In this document: in pieces, positions 22,118 through 33,500 of the stretch
How positions within the stretch are numbered: the first letter of the stretch is position 1
Layout: each line of letters opens with the position of its first letter
The notes under the pieces: model-generated
Seen by the model: only the letters and a program-made list of their open reading frames with translations
Told to the model about the DNA's origin: nothing
The model's database searches: none
Program-made: the position numbers and the translations under genes
Assembly: GCF_036711975.1 (NCBI RefSeq)
Contig: NC_091966.1
Coordinates: 14,391,501 to 14,455,500, forward strand
DNA: 64,000 bases
From: Onthophagus taurus
Taxonomy: Eukaryota; Arthropoda; Insecta; Coleoptera; Scarabaeidae
Direction: 5' to 3'

Positions 22118-23670
22118 GCCTGATAACCTATATATATTATAGATTACGGAGTGGCTAACGCTCTCTTAAAACTCTTGTGTATTTATTATTATTTCAGTTT
22201 AAACTGATGCAAAAAAAAAAGAAAATGATTTATTAACAAGTGTAAAATAAAGATTATCGATCATACAGAAAAAGAAAAGAAAAATATGTACCCACCCCCC
22301 TTTAGAGTATCTAAGTCAGTATGTTATATTATTCTTATTATTATAAGCTGATGCATTAAAAAAAACTAAAAATATAGTGAAAACAGCGTCGAGTGCTACC
22401 TTTTTTTAATGGTTGTTTTCCGCTACTTTATTGTTTCGTTAATTTTTCTTATCAATTATAAAAATTTTATAGAGGAACTTGATATGTTCTTGAAATCATC
22501 TATATCTTATTCTTAAATACAGCTTTATTCAATGAAATAATTCGAGGACAATACAAGTTTTTCTTAAGGAAATTAATTTAAATAAATAACCTCCAAGGTA
22601 AAACATGGAAGAAAATTACTTAATTTATAAAATCATTCAATCAATCTCCAAATTTATATATTGTCTAATAGGAGACCTGAATATAGTGAATATAAAACGA
22701 GAAGATAGCTTCAAAATTAGTATATCCAATTACAAAAAAAACTTATTTTTTGCAGCTTATTAATAAAAGACAACATCTAATCTTTATATAATCTAAATTC
22801 AAAACTCCAAATTATTCCAATGACAATGTAAAAATTTGGAAAGCTTTAAATCATTGTATGAAATATATTTTAATATACCAGGTTTCTATTTAAAGAAAAG
22901 TACGTGTATCATAAGGTTTGTTTTATCAACAAATGAGAATTCTTCGCTTGCGCTTCATTTTTTTCTGAAAATATTGCAGCGCAAACGTAGAAGAATCACC
23001 ATTAATTGATTCCAACCGTTTTTTACCATTACTTGAACAAACCTGTAAAAACATTTGATTCTACCCCTAATATGTTGATGACTTTTTAATCTCTTCTTCA
23101 TCTATTTTTTTCTTCTCATAACGAATTAATGAAAAAAAAAACACGTAGTTGAGCTGTTATTAACATATTAAGGACTGAAAACATGTAAATTCCTCGAAGG
23201 GAAAAAAACGAGTTCAAAAAAACATTTTCCCTTCGATCACTATTGCTGTTACAAACAATGAATAGAATTTAAAGAAAAAAAAATAATATGTATATGGCGA
23301 TTTTACTTATTAGTTCTCGAGTTCTAAACTAATCACTAATAAGAGAACACACACAATCGAACTTTGTACCGTACTGTGCGCTTTATGTTTTAAATTGTTT
23401 TCTTTTTTTAACGAAATAGATTTATTACTTTTTTGAATGTAAATGTGGTTTGCGAAAGTACGTGTCAGGAATTTATCGAACTAATAATAGTGCACCAGCT
23501 AGATGATTAAAATAAAGAGAGAAAAGAGTCGCGCATTCTTAAGTCGATACGTTTATAAGTCGGTATGTTTTGTCCTTGTTTAGGTGTAGGTTGTAGCTTG
23601 TATTTTTAAGAGACATAAGGTAAAAATAACGTTGTAAAGGAGAAATAAAGGGAAACGATGCAACACGTTT
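22118..23670 (+). other. Vap33: VAP 3' UTR with candidate polyadenylation signals
   Basis: Non-coding sequence after the VAP stop. AATAAA occurs at 22246-22251, 23511-23516 and 23644-23649. The last is followed by a strongly GT-rich stretch (TTTTCTTTACGGTTTTGTTT...) typical of a downstream element, so a long 3' UTR of about 1.5 kb ending near 23.67 kb is plausible. Site choice cannot be settled from sequence alone. Confidence 0.5.
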
Positions 23671-23924
23671 TCTTTACGGTTTTGTTTTCTGTCTTTGTCA
23701 TTTTTTTCTTTCATTTTTTTTATTTTTCACACTCATTGATTAAAGAAATTCATCTCAGCATCTCTCTTTCTCGTTTCTAATAAAGTGATGGACTTTAACG
23801 AGGAATATTAGATGCCACTGTATGTATTGTTCGTTACAAAGATATAATAGAAAACCTTGAAGAATAAATTTATTGTGCATAAACTATTTTGTTTTATTTA
23901 AATACATATACAAGACTATTATTG

Positions 23925-24207
23925 TAGTAAAACCTCGATATAACGGATAAAATATGTTTAAGTCATGCTATTAATATTATCTATTTAGAACATAAATGTT
24001 AGCGCTCACAGATAGAGTCCAAATCGGGTTATTCCTCAAGATAGAGCCATGCGTCTGAAGACGTACAGCCAAACCCGAAACTTTGTAGTTTTAATTGTTA
24101 TTTACCGTTAGATTGTTGTAAACTACTGTAGTAAATTTTAGTGTAAAGTATAGCAGATACTACCTCCCCTGTATTATTAGTACGTTATTTATATCGAAAT
24201 TTCACTG
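23925..24207. mobile_element. Short pogo-like MITE between VAP and NUCB1
   Basis: AGTAAAACCTCGATATAACG at the left and TTTATATCGAAATTTCACTG-TA at the right form pogo-type TIRs. The inside has the ATTAATATTATCTATTT / CGGGTTATTCCTCAAG block shared with 2.9 and 13.6 kb, and a partial CTAGAAC-family arm with GCCAAACCCGAAAC. No coding content. Confidence 0.65.
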
Positions 24208-24383
24208 TATTTAAAAAAAAATTGCATTTGGACGAAAAATATGATGACGTATTAAGTAGTGTACTCAATGAAAAACAAATTAAAGAAGACAACTTTATTA
24301 GTATAGGATTATATTACATTGATATTTAAAAAATATGATTCTGATATTAATTACTCACTTAAATAGAATATTTTTATTTTAAA

Positions 24384-24596
24384 TTAAAGTTTATTAGGTT
24401 GCTGTTGCTGATCTTCACCTTGCTTTGGCTGCAAAATAGGTTCATCATGTTTTTTATTCTTTTCTGGGTTAATTCCTTGCTGTTGTGAATTAGTATCCTG
24501 ATGTGGAACATTATCATTCTGAACATTTACCTGTGGAACATTATTTTGTTGTTGCACTCCTTCTCTATTCGGATTAGGAATATCTGGCGGAGTATC
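24384..24596 (-). CDS. NUCB1: NUCB1 exon 3 (C-terminal Gln/Asn-rich tail)
   Basis: The acceptor TTTTCTAG precedes 24596. The exon encodes DTPPDIPNPNREGVQQQNNV and ends EDQQQQPNKL-stop at 24384. It joins exon 2 in frame (…NAQK|DTPPD…). An AATAAA lies only 6-11 bases past the stop (24378-24373, - strand), so the 3' UTR may be very short. Confidence 0.75.
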   Translation of the reverse strand, partial: DTPPDIPNPNREGVQQQNNVPQVNVQNDNVPHQDTNSQQQGINPEKNKKHDEPILQPKQGEDQQQQPNKL

Positions 24597-27500
24597 CTAG
24601 AAAATTTTAAAACCATCGAAATGTATTAAAAGAAACTAATAGTAAGTCTTGTTAATACTTTTTATTTCGCTTTCTTAGTTAGTCTTAAAATTAACCCATT
24701 ATTTACTTAAATCTAACCTTTTGTGCATTATATTGTTGATTTACAGCCTGTTGAGGCGCATTACCAACTGGCACCTGATAACCACCAGGTGGTACTTGAT
24801 AACCACCTTGTGGTGGTTGTCCACCATGTGGTGCTTGATAACCACCTTGTGGTGGTTGTCCACCAGGTGGCACTTGGTAACCCCCTTGTGATGCTTGCCC
24901 ACCAGGTGGTAGTTGTTGACCACCTTGGGGAACTTGATAAGCACCATGAGGTGCTTGTCCACCTTGTGGCATTTGATAACTACCAGGTGGTACTTGATAA
25001 CCACCTGGTGGTGGTTGTTGTTGGTAACCACCTGGTGGTGGTTGTTGTTGGTATCCACCAGGTGGTCCTTGATAGGCACCTGGTGGAACCTGTTGGGCGG
25101 GATGAGGTACTTGATAAGCGCCCGGTGGAACCTGCTGAGCAGGGTGCGGGGCTTGATAAGCGTTTTGTTGTTGGTATCCACCCTGCGGATAACCTTGAAC
25201 CTGAGGTGGATGATAACCGGGAGGTACTTGTTGAGAAGCTGCCTAAAGAGAGCAACAACAAAAAAAAAAGAATGACTTCACTACACAAAGCATTTATAAC
25301 AAAAACATAAGTAAAATGAAACATTAAAACAATATGAAATTAAAAAATGTAAATGTATATACGTGTGTAATATAACAGATTATACATAAACAATACTTAA
25401 TGCAAATAATATTAACACATTTTTTTCTTTTCAACAAGTGTTCATAAAATTTCATCATCATAAGACATACCTTTGTTTTATTTTTGCGAGATGTACCTCG
25501 TTTAAAAATATGCAATGAGATTTCGTTGAATGAAATAATCTGTTCTGTCTGGTGTTTTTGTTTTTTTTGACTTAAAGTAATATTTGGTTATTTTTAAGTT
25601 GTAAGTTGGCAGCGAAATAAAAATGGACACTTCCTGTCGAATGAGAAAAGGTGTTAGGTGCGTTTTAGTTATCCTTTAGACAAAAACCTAAATCTGCAAA
25701 TGTCACTTAATTTAAAAACAAGAAAATAAAGAAATACAGTTCATTTCAAAATAAATAGCATACAGAACACAACATTTGGTCCTTCGAGCGAAGATTATCG
25801 AAAATTAAGTGATATCAACATTGTGGTTAGGTTACATCAGCCAACAAGTTTCGACGCGTCGCTCTTTGTTGGTGACGTCATTACGCTGGATGGGAAGGCA
25901 ACAGACGCTAATATTAAACAACGGCAATACAGGTTCGTGTCCTTTATATTTGGTCCATCCTTTTAATCCCTTTCACGAGTACAAATCGATGCGATGGAAC
26001 AATTAGTAAAGAAGCGCGCCGTAATAAAATCACAAGTTACACGATTCGGTTCGTTCGTAGACGAAGTACAATTGGGTAATAAAAACATCGCGGAATTAAA
26101 AACACGATTAAAACGATTAGAAAAATTATGGGACGAATTTGATAACATACAAACGGAAATCGAAGAAAACGAAAAAGGTGACGAACAAAGTCAATCAACG
26201 GAACGCGAAACGTTTGAAAATAAATACTTTGAGGTTATTTCTCGCGCTGAAGAAATTACCGAATTAAATAAATCAGTCAACAAGACAACAATCGTCGATA
26301 CTTATTCACAATTTTCTGCTAATTTACCATCTTTGAATCTTCCTCAATTTAAAGGATCATACGAAGAATGGTTGAGATTTTTCGAATTGTACAAATCGCT
26401 CGTACATGACAATGCAAGGTTAAATAAAATTCAGAAATTTTATTATTTACAATCTTGCTTGAAAGATGACGCTTTACGAATTATAAATTCACTCGAAATA
26501 TCAGAAGCAAATTATGACGTAGCTATTGAGCTATTACGCGAAAGATATGAAAATAAAAAGGTTTTGATACGGAATCACGTAAAAAACATTTTTGAGCTAC
26601 AACCACTGACCCGAGAGTCGCACGTTAATTTAAGAAAACTTATCGACAATTTTCTAAAAGATTTTCGTTCTTTACAAACATTAGGTGAGCCAGTACAACA
26701 TTGGGATACACTTTTAATACATATTGTATCAATAAAATTAGATAAGCAAACACAACGGGAATGGGAAACTCATTCAAAAAACATTACCACGCCGAAATTG
26801 GATCAATTTTTAAAAGTTTTAAAAGAAAAATGCCAACTTCTTGAATCATTAGACGGTAAACTTGCAAATAAATTCAATGAACGTACAAACGAAAAGGTAT
26901 CAATGCATATTACTTCAAATAACGAAAAAACAGCCTTTTTGTCTTGCACTTTTTGCAAAAACAATGATCATTTTACATTCAAATGCGAAAAATTATTAAA
27001 ATTACCTATTAACGAACGTTACAACGAACTAAAAAAGAATAACATATGCACAAATTGCCTAAAATCCGGTCATACTCCTAATAAATGCAACAGCAAAAGT
27101 TGTCAAATTTGTCAGAAACGTCATAATACTATTTTACATGACAAAAATTTTCATTTACGTCAAAGACAAGCTACTAATATTAAAGCACACGTTAGTCGAA
27201 GCGAAATATCAAAAATTGATCACGATACCAAACAAAGTCGTTGGAGCGACGACGAACAAGAAAACGATGAGAAACCGCCAATCACTATGACATCACAAAG
27301 TTATATTCCTAAAACAAGACAAATAATTTTGCCAACTGCTATTATTAATGTTTACAATAAGCACGGAGAATTCGTTAAATGTCGTGCGTTGCTGGATTCG
27401 GGCAGTCAATCAAATTTTTGCACCAAATTTCTGTTCGATAAATTGCAGTTAACGGGAAAAGATATAGCTGCACCTGTTTCCGGTATTAGCCAAAGCATTT

Positions 27501-30500
27501 GCAACATAACTTGTAAAACAGAGGCAATTATTAAATCAGCAGACTGTTCCTATCAAAACAAATTGGAATTTCTTGTTATCGACAACATTACTGGTAGCTT
27601 ACCACAAGCTTCGTTCGATACATCGAATCTTAGAATTCCTAGTGATTTAAAATTAGCTGATCCCAGTTACAACGAAACAAACGAAATTGATGTTTTATTG
27701 GGATGCGAAATATTTTACGACTTAATGAAACCAGATCAGCTAAAGTTGGGAAAGCACGGTCCTATATTACAAAATACAAAGTTAGGTTGGATAGTTGCCG
27801 GACCCATGTTAGGAAAAATAAAACAGAAAAACGAAACAAGATGTTTTTTGGCAACCGACAATTTACACAAGCAGATCGAACGTTTTTGGGAAATTGAAAA
27901 TATTGAAATTGCAAACTCTAAATTGTCAAAAGAGGAAATGGAATGTGAATTGAATTTTCGCGAAGAGTTTGAACGTGACGAAACCGGACAATTTACAGTT
28001 AAATTGCCTTTACGAGATAATCACATATCATTAGGAGATTCTTTTGATATAGCAAAAAACAGACTAATTTCGCTAGAAAGAAAACTAGCAAAAAATTCAA
28101 ATTTACGGCAGGAGTATAATAATTTCTTAAAAGAATATGAGGATTTAGGCCACATGACTCTTACTTCTTTCGATAAGTGTGATAATGACATTGTAAATTA
28201 TTTGCCTCACCATGCTGTAATAAAACAAACGAGTAGCACTACTAAAGTAAGAGTGGTATTTGATGCTTCAGCGAAGACGACATCAGGCTTAAGTTTGAAT
28301 GACGTTTTAAAGGTTGGCCCAAAAATCCAGAGTGATTTGTTCGATATAGTTGTTAGAATGAGAATGCACCCGATAGTGATAACCGCAGACGCAGAAAAGA
28401 TGTACAGAATGATCCTTATTCATAAAACACAAAGAGATTTTCAAAGAATATTATGGCGATACGACCCTAATGATGAAATAAAACCGTATCGTTTGAACAC
28501 AGTTACTTACGGCACATCTAGTGCATCATTTTTAGCAACACGTGTTTTACATCAGGTTGGCTTGAATTGTAGAAATTCTAACGCAGTAGCTTCTAACATC
28601 ATATTACGAGATTTTTACATGGATGATTTGATAACTGGTTCTGATGATTGGCAAGAAGCACTGAAAATTAAAGATGAACTTGCTAGTATATTGGCGAAAT
28701 CGGGCTTTAAATTAAGAAAATGGCAATCGAACGATAGCAGGGTTCTACACAATGAGAACAACCAGCTAGACAAATTTCAGATTAACGACGGAACTGAGAC
28801 AAGAGCGTTGGGAATTGTTTGGCATCCACGAGAAGACACTTTACATTACAGTACCGATTTTGAAATTAAAAATGACAAAATTACCAAACGGGTTATATTA
28901 TCACAGGTGGCGCGAATATTCGATCCTTTGGGTCTCATTAATCCATGTATTATGAAAGCTAAGCTAATTTTACAAGAATTGTGGCAATTACAAAGCGATT
29001 GGGATGATGAAATTCCGGACTGTTTAAAACAAAAATGGTCAAATTTTATTAAAAGCATCAAAATGATAAGCAAAATAGCAATACCAAGACCGGTTATTGT
29101 AGCAAAGGTGGTGTCAATTACATTACATGGATTTTCCGATGCTTCGCAGGTCGCTTACGGTGCATGCATTTACGTTTGTTCGAGCAATGATAATGGCGAA
29201 AAATCATCTCATTTGATTTGTTCAAAATCCCGAGTCGCACCTATTAAACAAATATCGATAGCTCGATTGGAATTATGCGGAGCATTTTTGCTTGCTCAAT
29301 TGATGTCAAAAATTAAATCAATAATGTTGACAAATGAAAAAATACAAATAAAAAATGTTTATTATTGGACAGATTCAAGCATTGTTCTTTCGTGGCTGAA
29401 TTCTGAATCGCATAAATGGAAAATTTTTGTGGCTAATCGCGTCGCGGAGATACAAAGATTGACAGAGCGCGAAATGTGGAAACATGTTCCAACAGCTGAT
29501 AATCCAGCAGACTTTGTTTCACGCGGTCTTAATCCCGACGAACTGCAAAATAAGGAATGTTGGTGGAAAGGTCCCGAATGGATAACATTAGAAGAAACGC
29601 ATTGGCCCCAGAACCACACGGTAACGATAGACGACGTACCTGAAGCTCGAAGGCAAAATATTAATTTTTCATATTTGATAGTGAATGACTTCGATATATG
29701 TACCCGCTATTCAACATTTTTAAAATTACAACATGTTATGGCATACCTACTTCGTTTTGTAAACAACATAAGATCAGAAACTAAATTAAGCGGTTTACTT
29801 TCTTTGGAAGAACTAAATAATGCTACAATAAAACTATGCAAAATTGTGCAAAACCAATCTTTTACACAAGAAATATCTCTTTTGCAACAAGGAAAAATGG
29901 TTCATAAACAAAGTAAATTAGTATGCTTAAATCCATTTTTAGATAACAATAACTTAATTCGTATAGGAGGACGTTTAAGGCACTCCGAATTATCTTATGA
30001 TGAGAAGTTTCCAATAGTTTTACCTGCAAAACATCATTTTGTCAAATTAATTGTTAAGTATTATCATCATAAATACTTACACGCTGGTCCACAATTCGTT
30101 TTATCCCGTATTAGAAGTAAATTTTGGCCACTGGATGGTAGAAATACCGTACGTAGATATTTGAGAAATTGTACAACTTGCTTCAGAGTCAAACCGTTAA
30201 ATGTTGATCAATTGATGGGCGATTTACCAGATTTCAGAGTAACACGTACACGACCATTTGCAGCAATCGGTTTAGATTATGCAGGTCCATATTTAATAAA
30301 AGATAGTAAGAGTAGAAGTCGTGTGGAACTTAAGGCTTATTTATGTATATTTGTCTGCTTGGCTACAAAAGCTGTACATTTGGAACTGGTAACACAACTG
30401 ACCTCAGAAGCTTTCATGAACGCCTTTAAACGTTTTGTATCGCGCAGAGGACTTTGCAGGACTGTTTATTCAGATAATGGAACCAATTTCGTTGGCGCTA

Positions 30501-33500
30501 ATAATGATTTAAAGAACTTATATAACCTTATTAAAGAGACAGCTAAGGATGAAAATTATTATTCATACTTTGTTGACAATCAGATAACATGGCACTTTAT
30601 CCCACCAAGGTCTCCGCATTTCGGTGGTCTTTGGGAATCGGCAGTGAAATCTTTTAAATTCCATATTAAGAGAGTTTTAGGTGAAACTAAATTAAATTTT
30701 GAACAATTTTATACGTTGCTTACTCAAATTGAAGCAATCCTAAACTCCCGTCCAATATTACCTTTATCCTCTGACCCCACGGATCTAGAACCGCTTACAC
30801 CTGGACATTTTTTAATTGGACAACCACTACAAGCAATACCTCAAGAGAACGTTGTCGACGTACCAACCAACCGTTTAAACAATTTTAAACAACAGCAACA
30901 ATTGTTGCAAAGATTTTGGCGTGTTTGGAATCATGAATACCTACACACCTTACAACAACGTTCAAAATGGACGCGCAATAATCATGACGTCCAGATTGGA
31001 ACCATGGTTTTGTTGAAAGAGCAAAACATACCTCCACTACAATGGCGTTTAGGTCGTATAGAAGAGCTATATCCCGGCCAGGACCATATAGTGCGCGTAG
31101 TGTTAGTACGGACAAGAAACGGCATGGTAAAACGTGCCGTTGCAAAAGTTTGTCCGTTACCGATAGATGAAGATTGACTCAGTTCAGTGGATATATTCTA
31201 CAAATATTATATATTCCTATTTTTCTACAAATTTGTATTTGTTTTCATTTATGTATGTTGGTTTTAAATATTGATATTTCAAGGCTGGCGGCATGTTCTG
31301 TCTGGTGTTTTTGTTTTTTTTGACTTAAAGTAATATTTGGTTATTTTTAAGTTGTAAGTTGGCAGCGAAATAAAAATGGACACTTCCTGTCGAATGAGAA
31401 AAGGTGTTAGGTGCGTTTTAGTTATCCTTTAGACAAAAACCTAAATCTGCAAATGTCACTTAATTTAAAAACAAGAAAATAAAGAAATACAGTTCATTTC
31501 AAAATAAATAGCATACAGAACACAACATAATCTGAGTGGTCCAAAGCAAAGGCCTAAGACTTTTATTAATTTATATCAAAGCAATCTATCTTAGTGTTAG
31601 ACCAGCGATTCTCAACCTGTGGTACTTGGCTGCCGTCGTGGTGGTACGCAAGGTAAATGGTTAGCAGCAAAAACCAAAAGTATGTTTCTTTATTTAAAAT
31701 TCACCACACAGACCCAGTCTATTATTTACTAAATCAATGTATTAAACCTTCTTTACTTAAAAGACAATTCGAATCACAAACAAATCTATTGATTATTTTA
31801 AAACAGCATTAGGTAAGTGGTCTAAATGAAAGAAGCCAGTTTCACCAAGTTAGCTTAAGAATCGCTAAAAGTTTAAATTCCTCCATTATCGTAGACCGGA
31901 GTTCTGCATGATGTATATAAGAGAAGAAAAAAGTAGCAATGAAAGATTATACAATCATAGATTACGTGTTCGTTAGAAAAATTAATAGAAATGCAATAAT
32001 GGGTAGCAGGGTAAAGAAAGGGTATGAAATAAGAAGTTTCGACTATTTAGTAGTAATAATGCAAAATACGACTGGACATCCATATAGAAAAGAAAAACAA
32101 AGTAACAAGCATGATATTATTAAGAAGAGAGATGAGAAAATTGTAACAAAGAAATTATAGAAAAATAGATACAACAATAGAGATAGGCGACATTGAACAC
32201 AAATTAAATCAGTTCAAGACAGTTCATACTAGAACCTGCAAAAATTACATGTATCTACCACATAAAGGAAACAACAACGTGATTAGAAATAAAAAAAGGA
32301 ATTGGAAAAATTAACTAAAAAAAAAAACGCAGACAGTTATGATAAAATTATTATCATCAAAAGCCGCTGCAAAAGTGATCAATGACCTAACCAGTTATTA
32401 TAGCTTAGCAATCCGAAGAAACACAGCATCTGTGCTAGAAATGAAAACCGAAATATGGGCTGTATTTTACTATAATAGTTCATCAGAGAGAAATCGTCAA
32501 TACCATTCTTGACCTCCTAGTAAAGATAGCTGGTGTAAATGGCGTCAAATAAAAGCGAATAATAATTTAGACAGTTTTAAGCACAAGAGACTACCACTAT
32601 CTACAGAAGTTCAAAAAGTTATTAAAAAGATTTACCAAGATTCAACATATTAGAACGCTGTTAGGAGGAAACACCCAGAATAGTAATGAAAGTCTCAATT
32701 TGCTCATTTGGACGGTTTCTAAAAAACATCTGCATTCTGGCCAATAGTTCAGTTTGCGACGCATCTAGCAGTGAACATTTTTAATGAAGGTTACACACCG
32801 TTATTAACAAAGTAGGGGTATTACTTATCTTTTTGCATATGGAAGCCAGACATGCCGAAAGGCTACAATGTCTCGAACGGAAACATATCACACACCACTA
32901 AACAGGTGAGAACAGAAAAAAAAATTTTGATGCACAAAACCAGGCCTTCTGTGAAGAAGGTACCTTAATAACAGTACATAGTTCAATTTCAACTTACTAC
33001 TGAAAAGTTGTATTTTTTTAAATGTTTCACATGATTACACTAAAACTAACGGACCGATTTTTTTTGGTCCGGGTCAATTTTTTTATCCTCTTCAGATCCC
33101 AGGTCCATTTTAATGGACACTTTGTTTTTATACCATTATAATGTTAAATTATTGTTATATGCTTTGGCAACCGTGTGTCCATCAAAATGTACAGGCTGTT
33201 GCTGCCATCTGTGGGTTTAATGTGCAAGTTTAACGAATGACTAATGTTTTAACGTGCAAGAACATGAGTGCCTTTAAACTTTTTTTAAATTTCAAAAAAT
33301 TTATTTAAGCTAATTGACCTCTGTGAAACCGTTGGTAAAAATTTCAAAACATTCTGTCGAAGGGTTTTTTGTGGGATCTGAAGAGGTTATACCATAAAAG
33401 TAAACAAAAAAACGTATTCAAATTAGGCGTAGTCAAACCGCACTATTTAAAACTATTAAAAAAACATTACAAACCATAAACTTAATTTTTGTTTGTAACA

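Larger units (their letters stand above)
25541..31527 (+). mobile_element. Complete BEL/Pao LTR retrotransposon
   Basis: 5987 bp bounded by two 234-bp LTRs (25541-25774 and 31294-31527), identical on direct comparison, starting TGTTCTG and ending AACACAACA. A 5-bp duplication TAATC flanks it (25536-25540 and 31528-31532). TGGTCCTTCGAGCG just inside the left LTR is the candidate primer-binding site. Identical LTRs mean very recent insertion. It sits in NUCB1 intron 1, antisense to the gene. Confidence 0.96.

Noticed and set aside
24718..25242. Possible CRISPR-like or minisatellite array (regular CCACCTGGTGG words)
   Set aside because: The repetition is coding (YQVPPGG units), irregular in spacing and has no unique spacers; the genome is eukaryotic.
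24723..25310. 195-aa Val/His-rich + strand ORF over the NUCB1 repeat exon
   Set aside because: It is the antisense shadow of the Pro/Gly/Gln repeats; strand, splice sites and phase support the - strand reading.
24741..25324. Other long - strand frames (24741-25181 and 24980-25324) across the same repeats
   Set aside because: Out-of-frame readings of a low-complexity sequence; only one frame joins exon 1 and exon 3 in phase 0.
31604..31875. hAT MITE based on CAGCGATTCTCAACCTGTGG
   Set aside because: The right terminus is too weak and no 8-bp target duplication was found.
31939..32160. Lys/Arg-rich 73-aa ORF next to the BEL element
   Set aside because: No domain, no signal of conservation, and it lies within the NUCB1 intron on the opposite strand.
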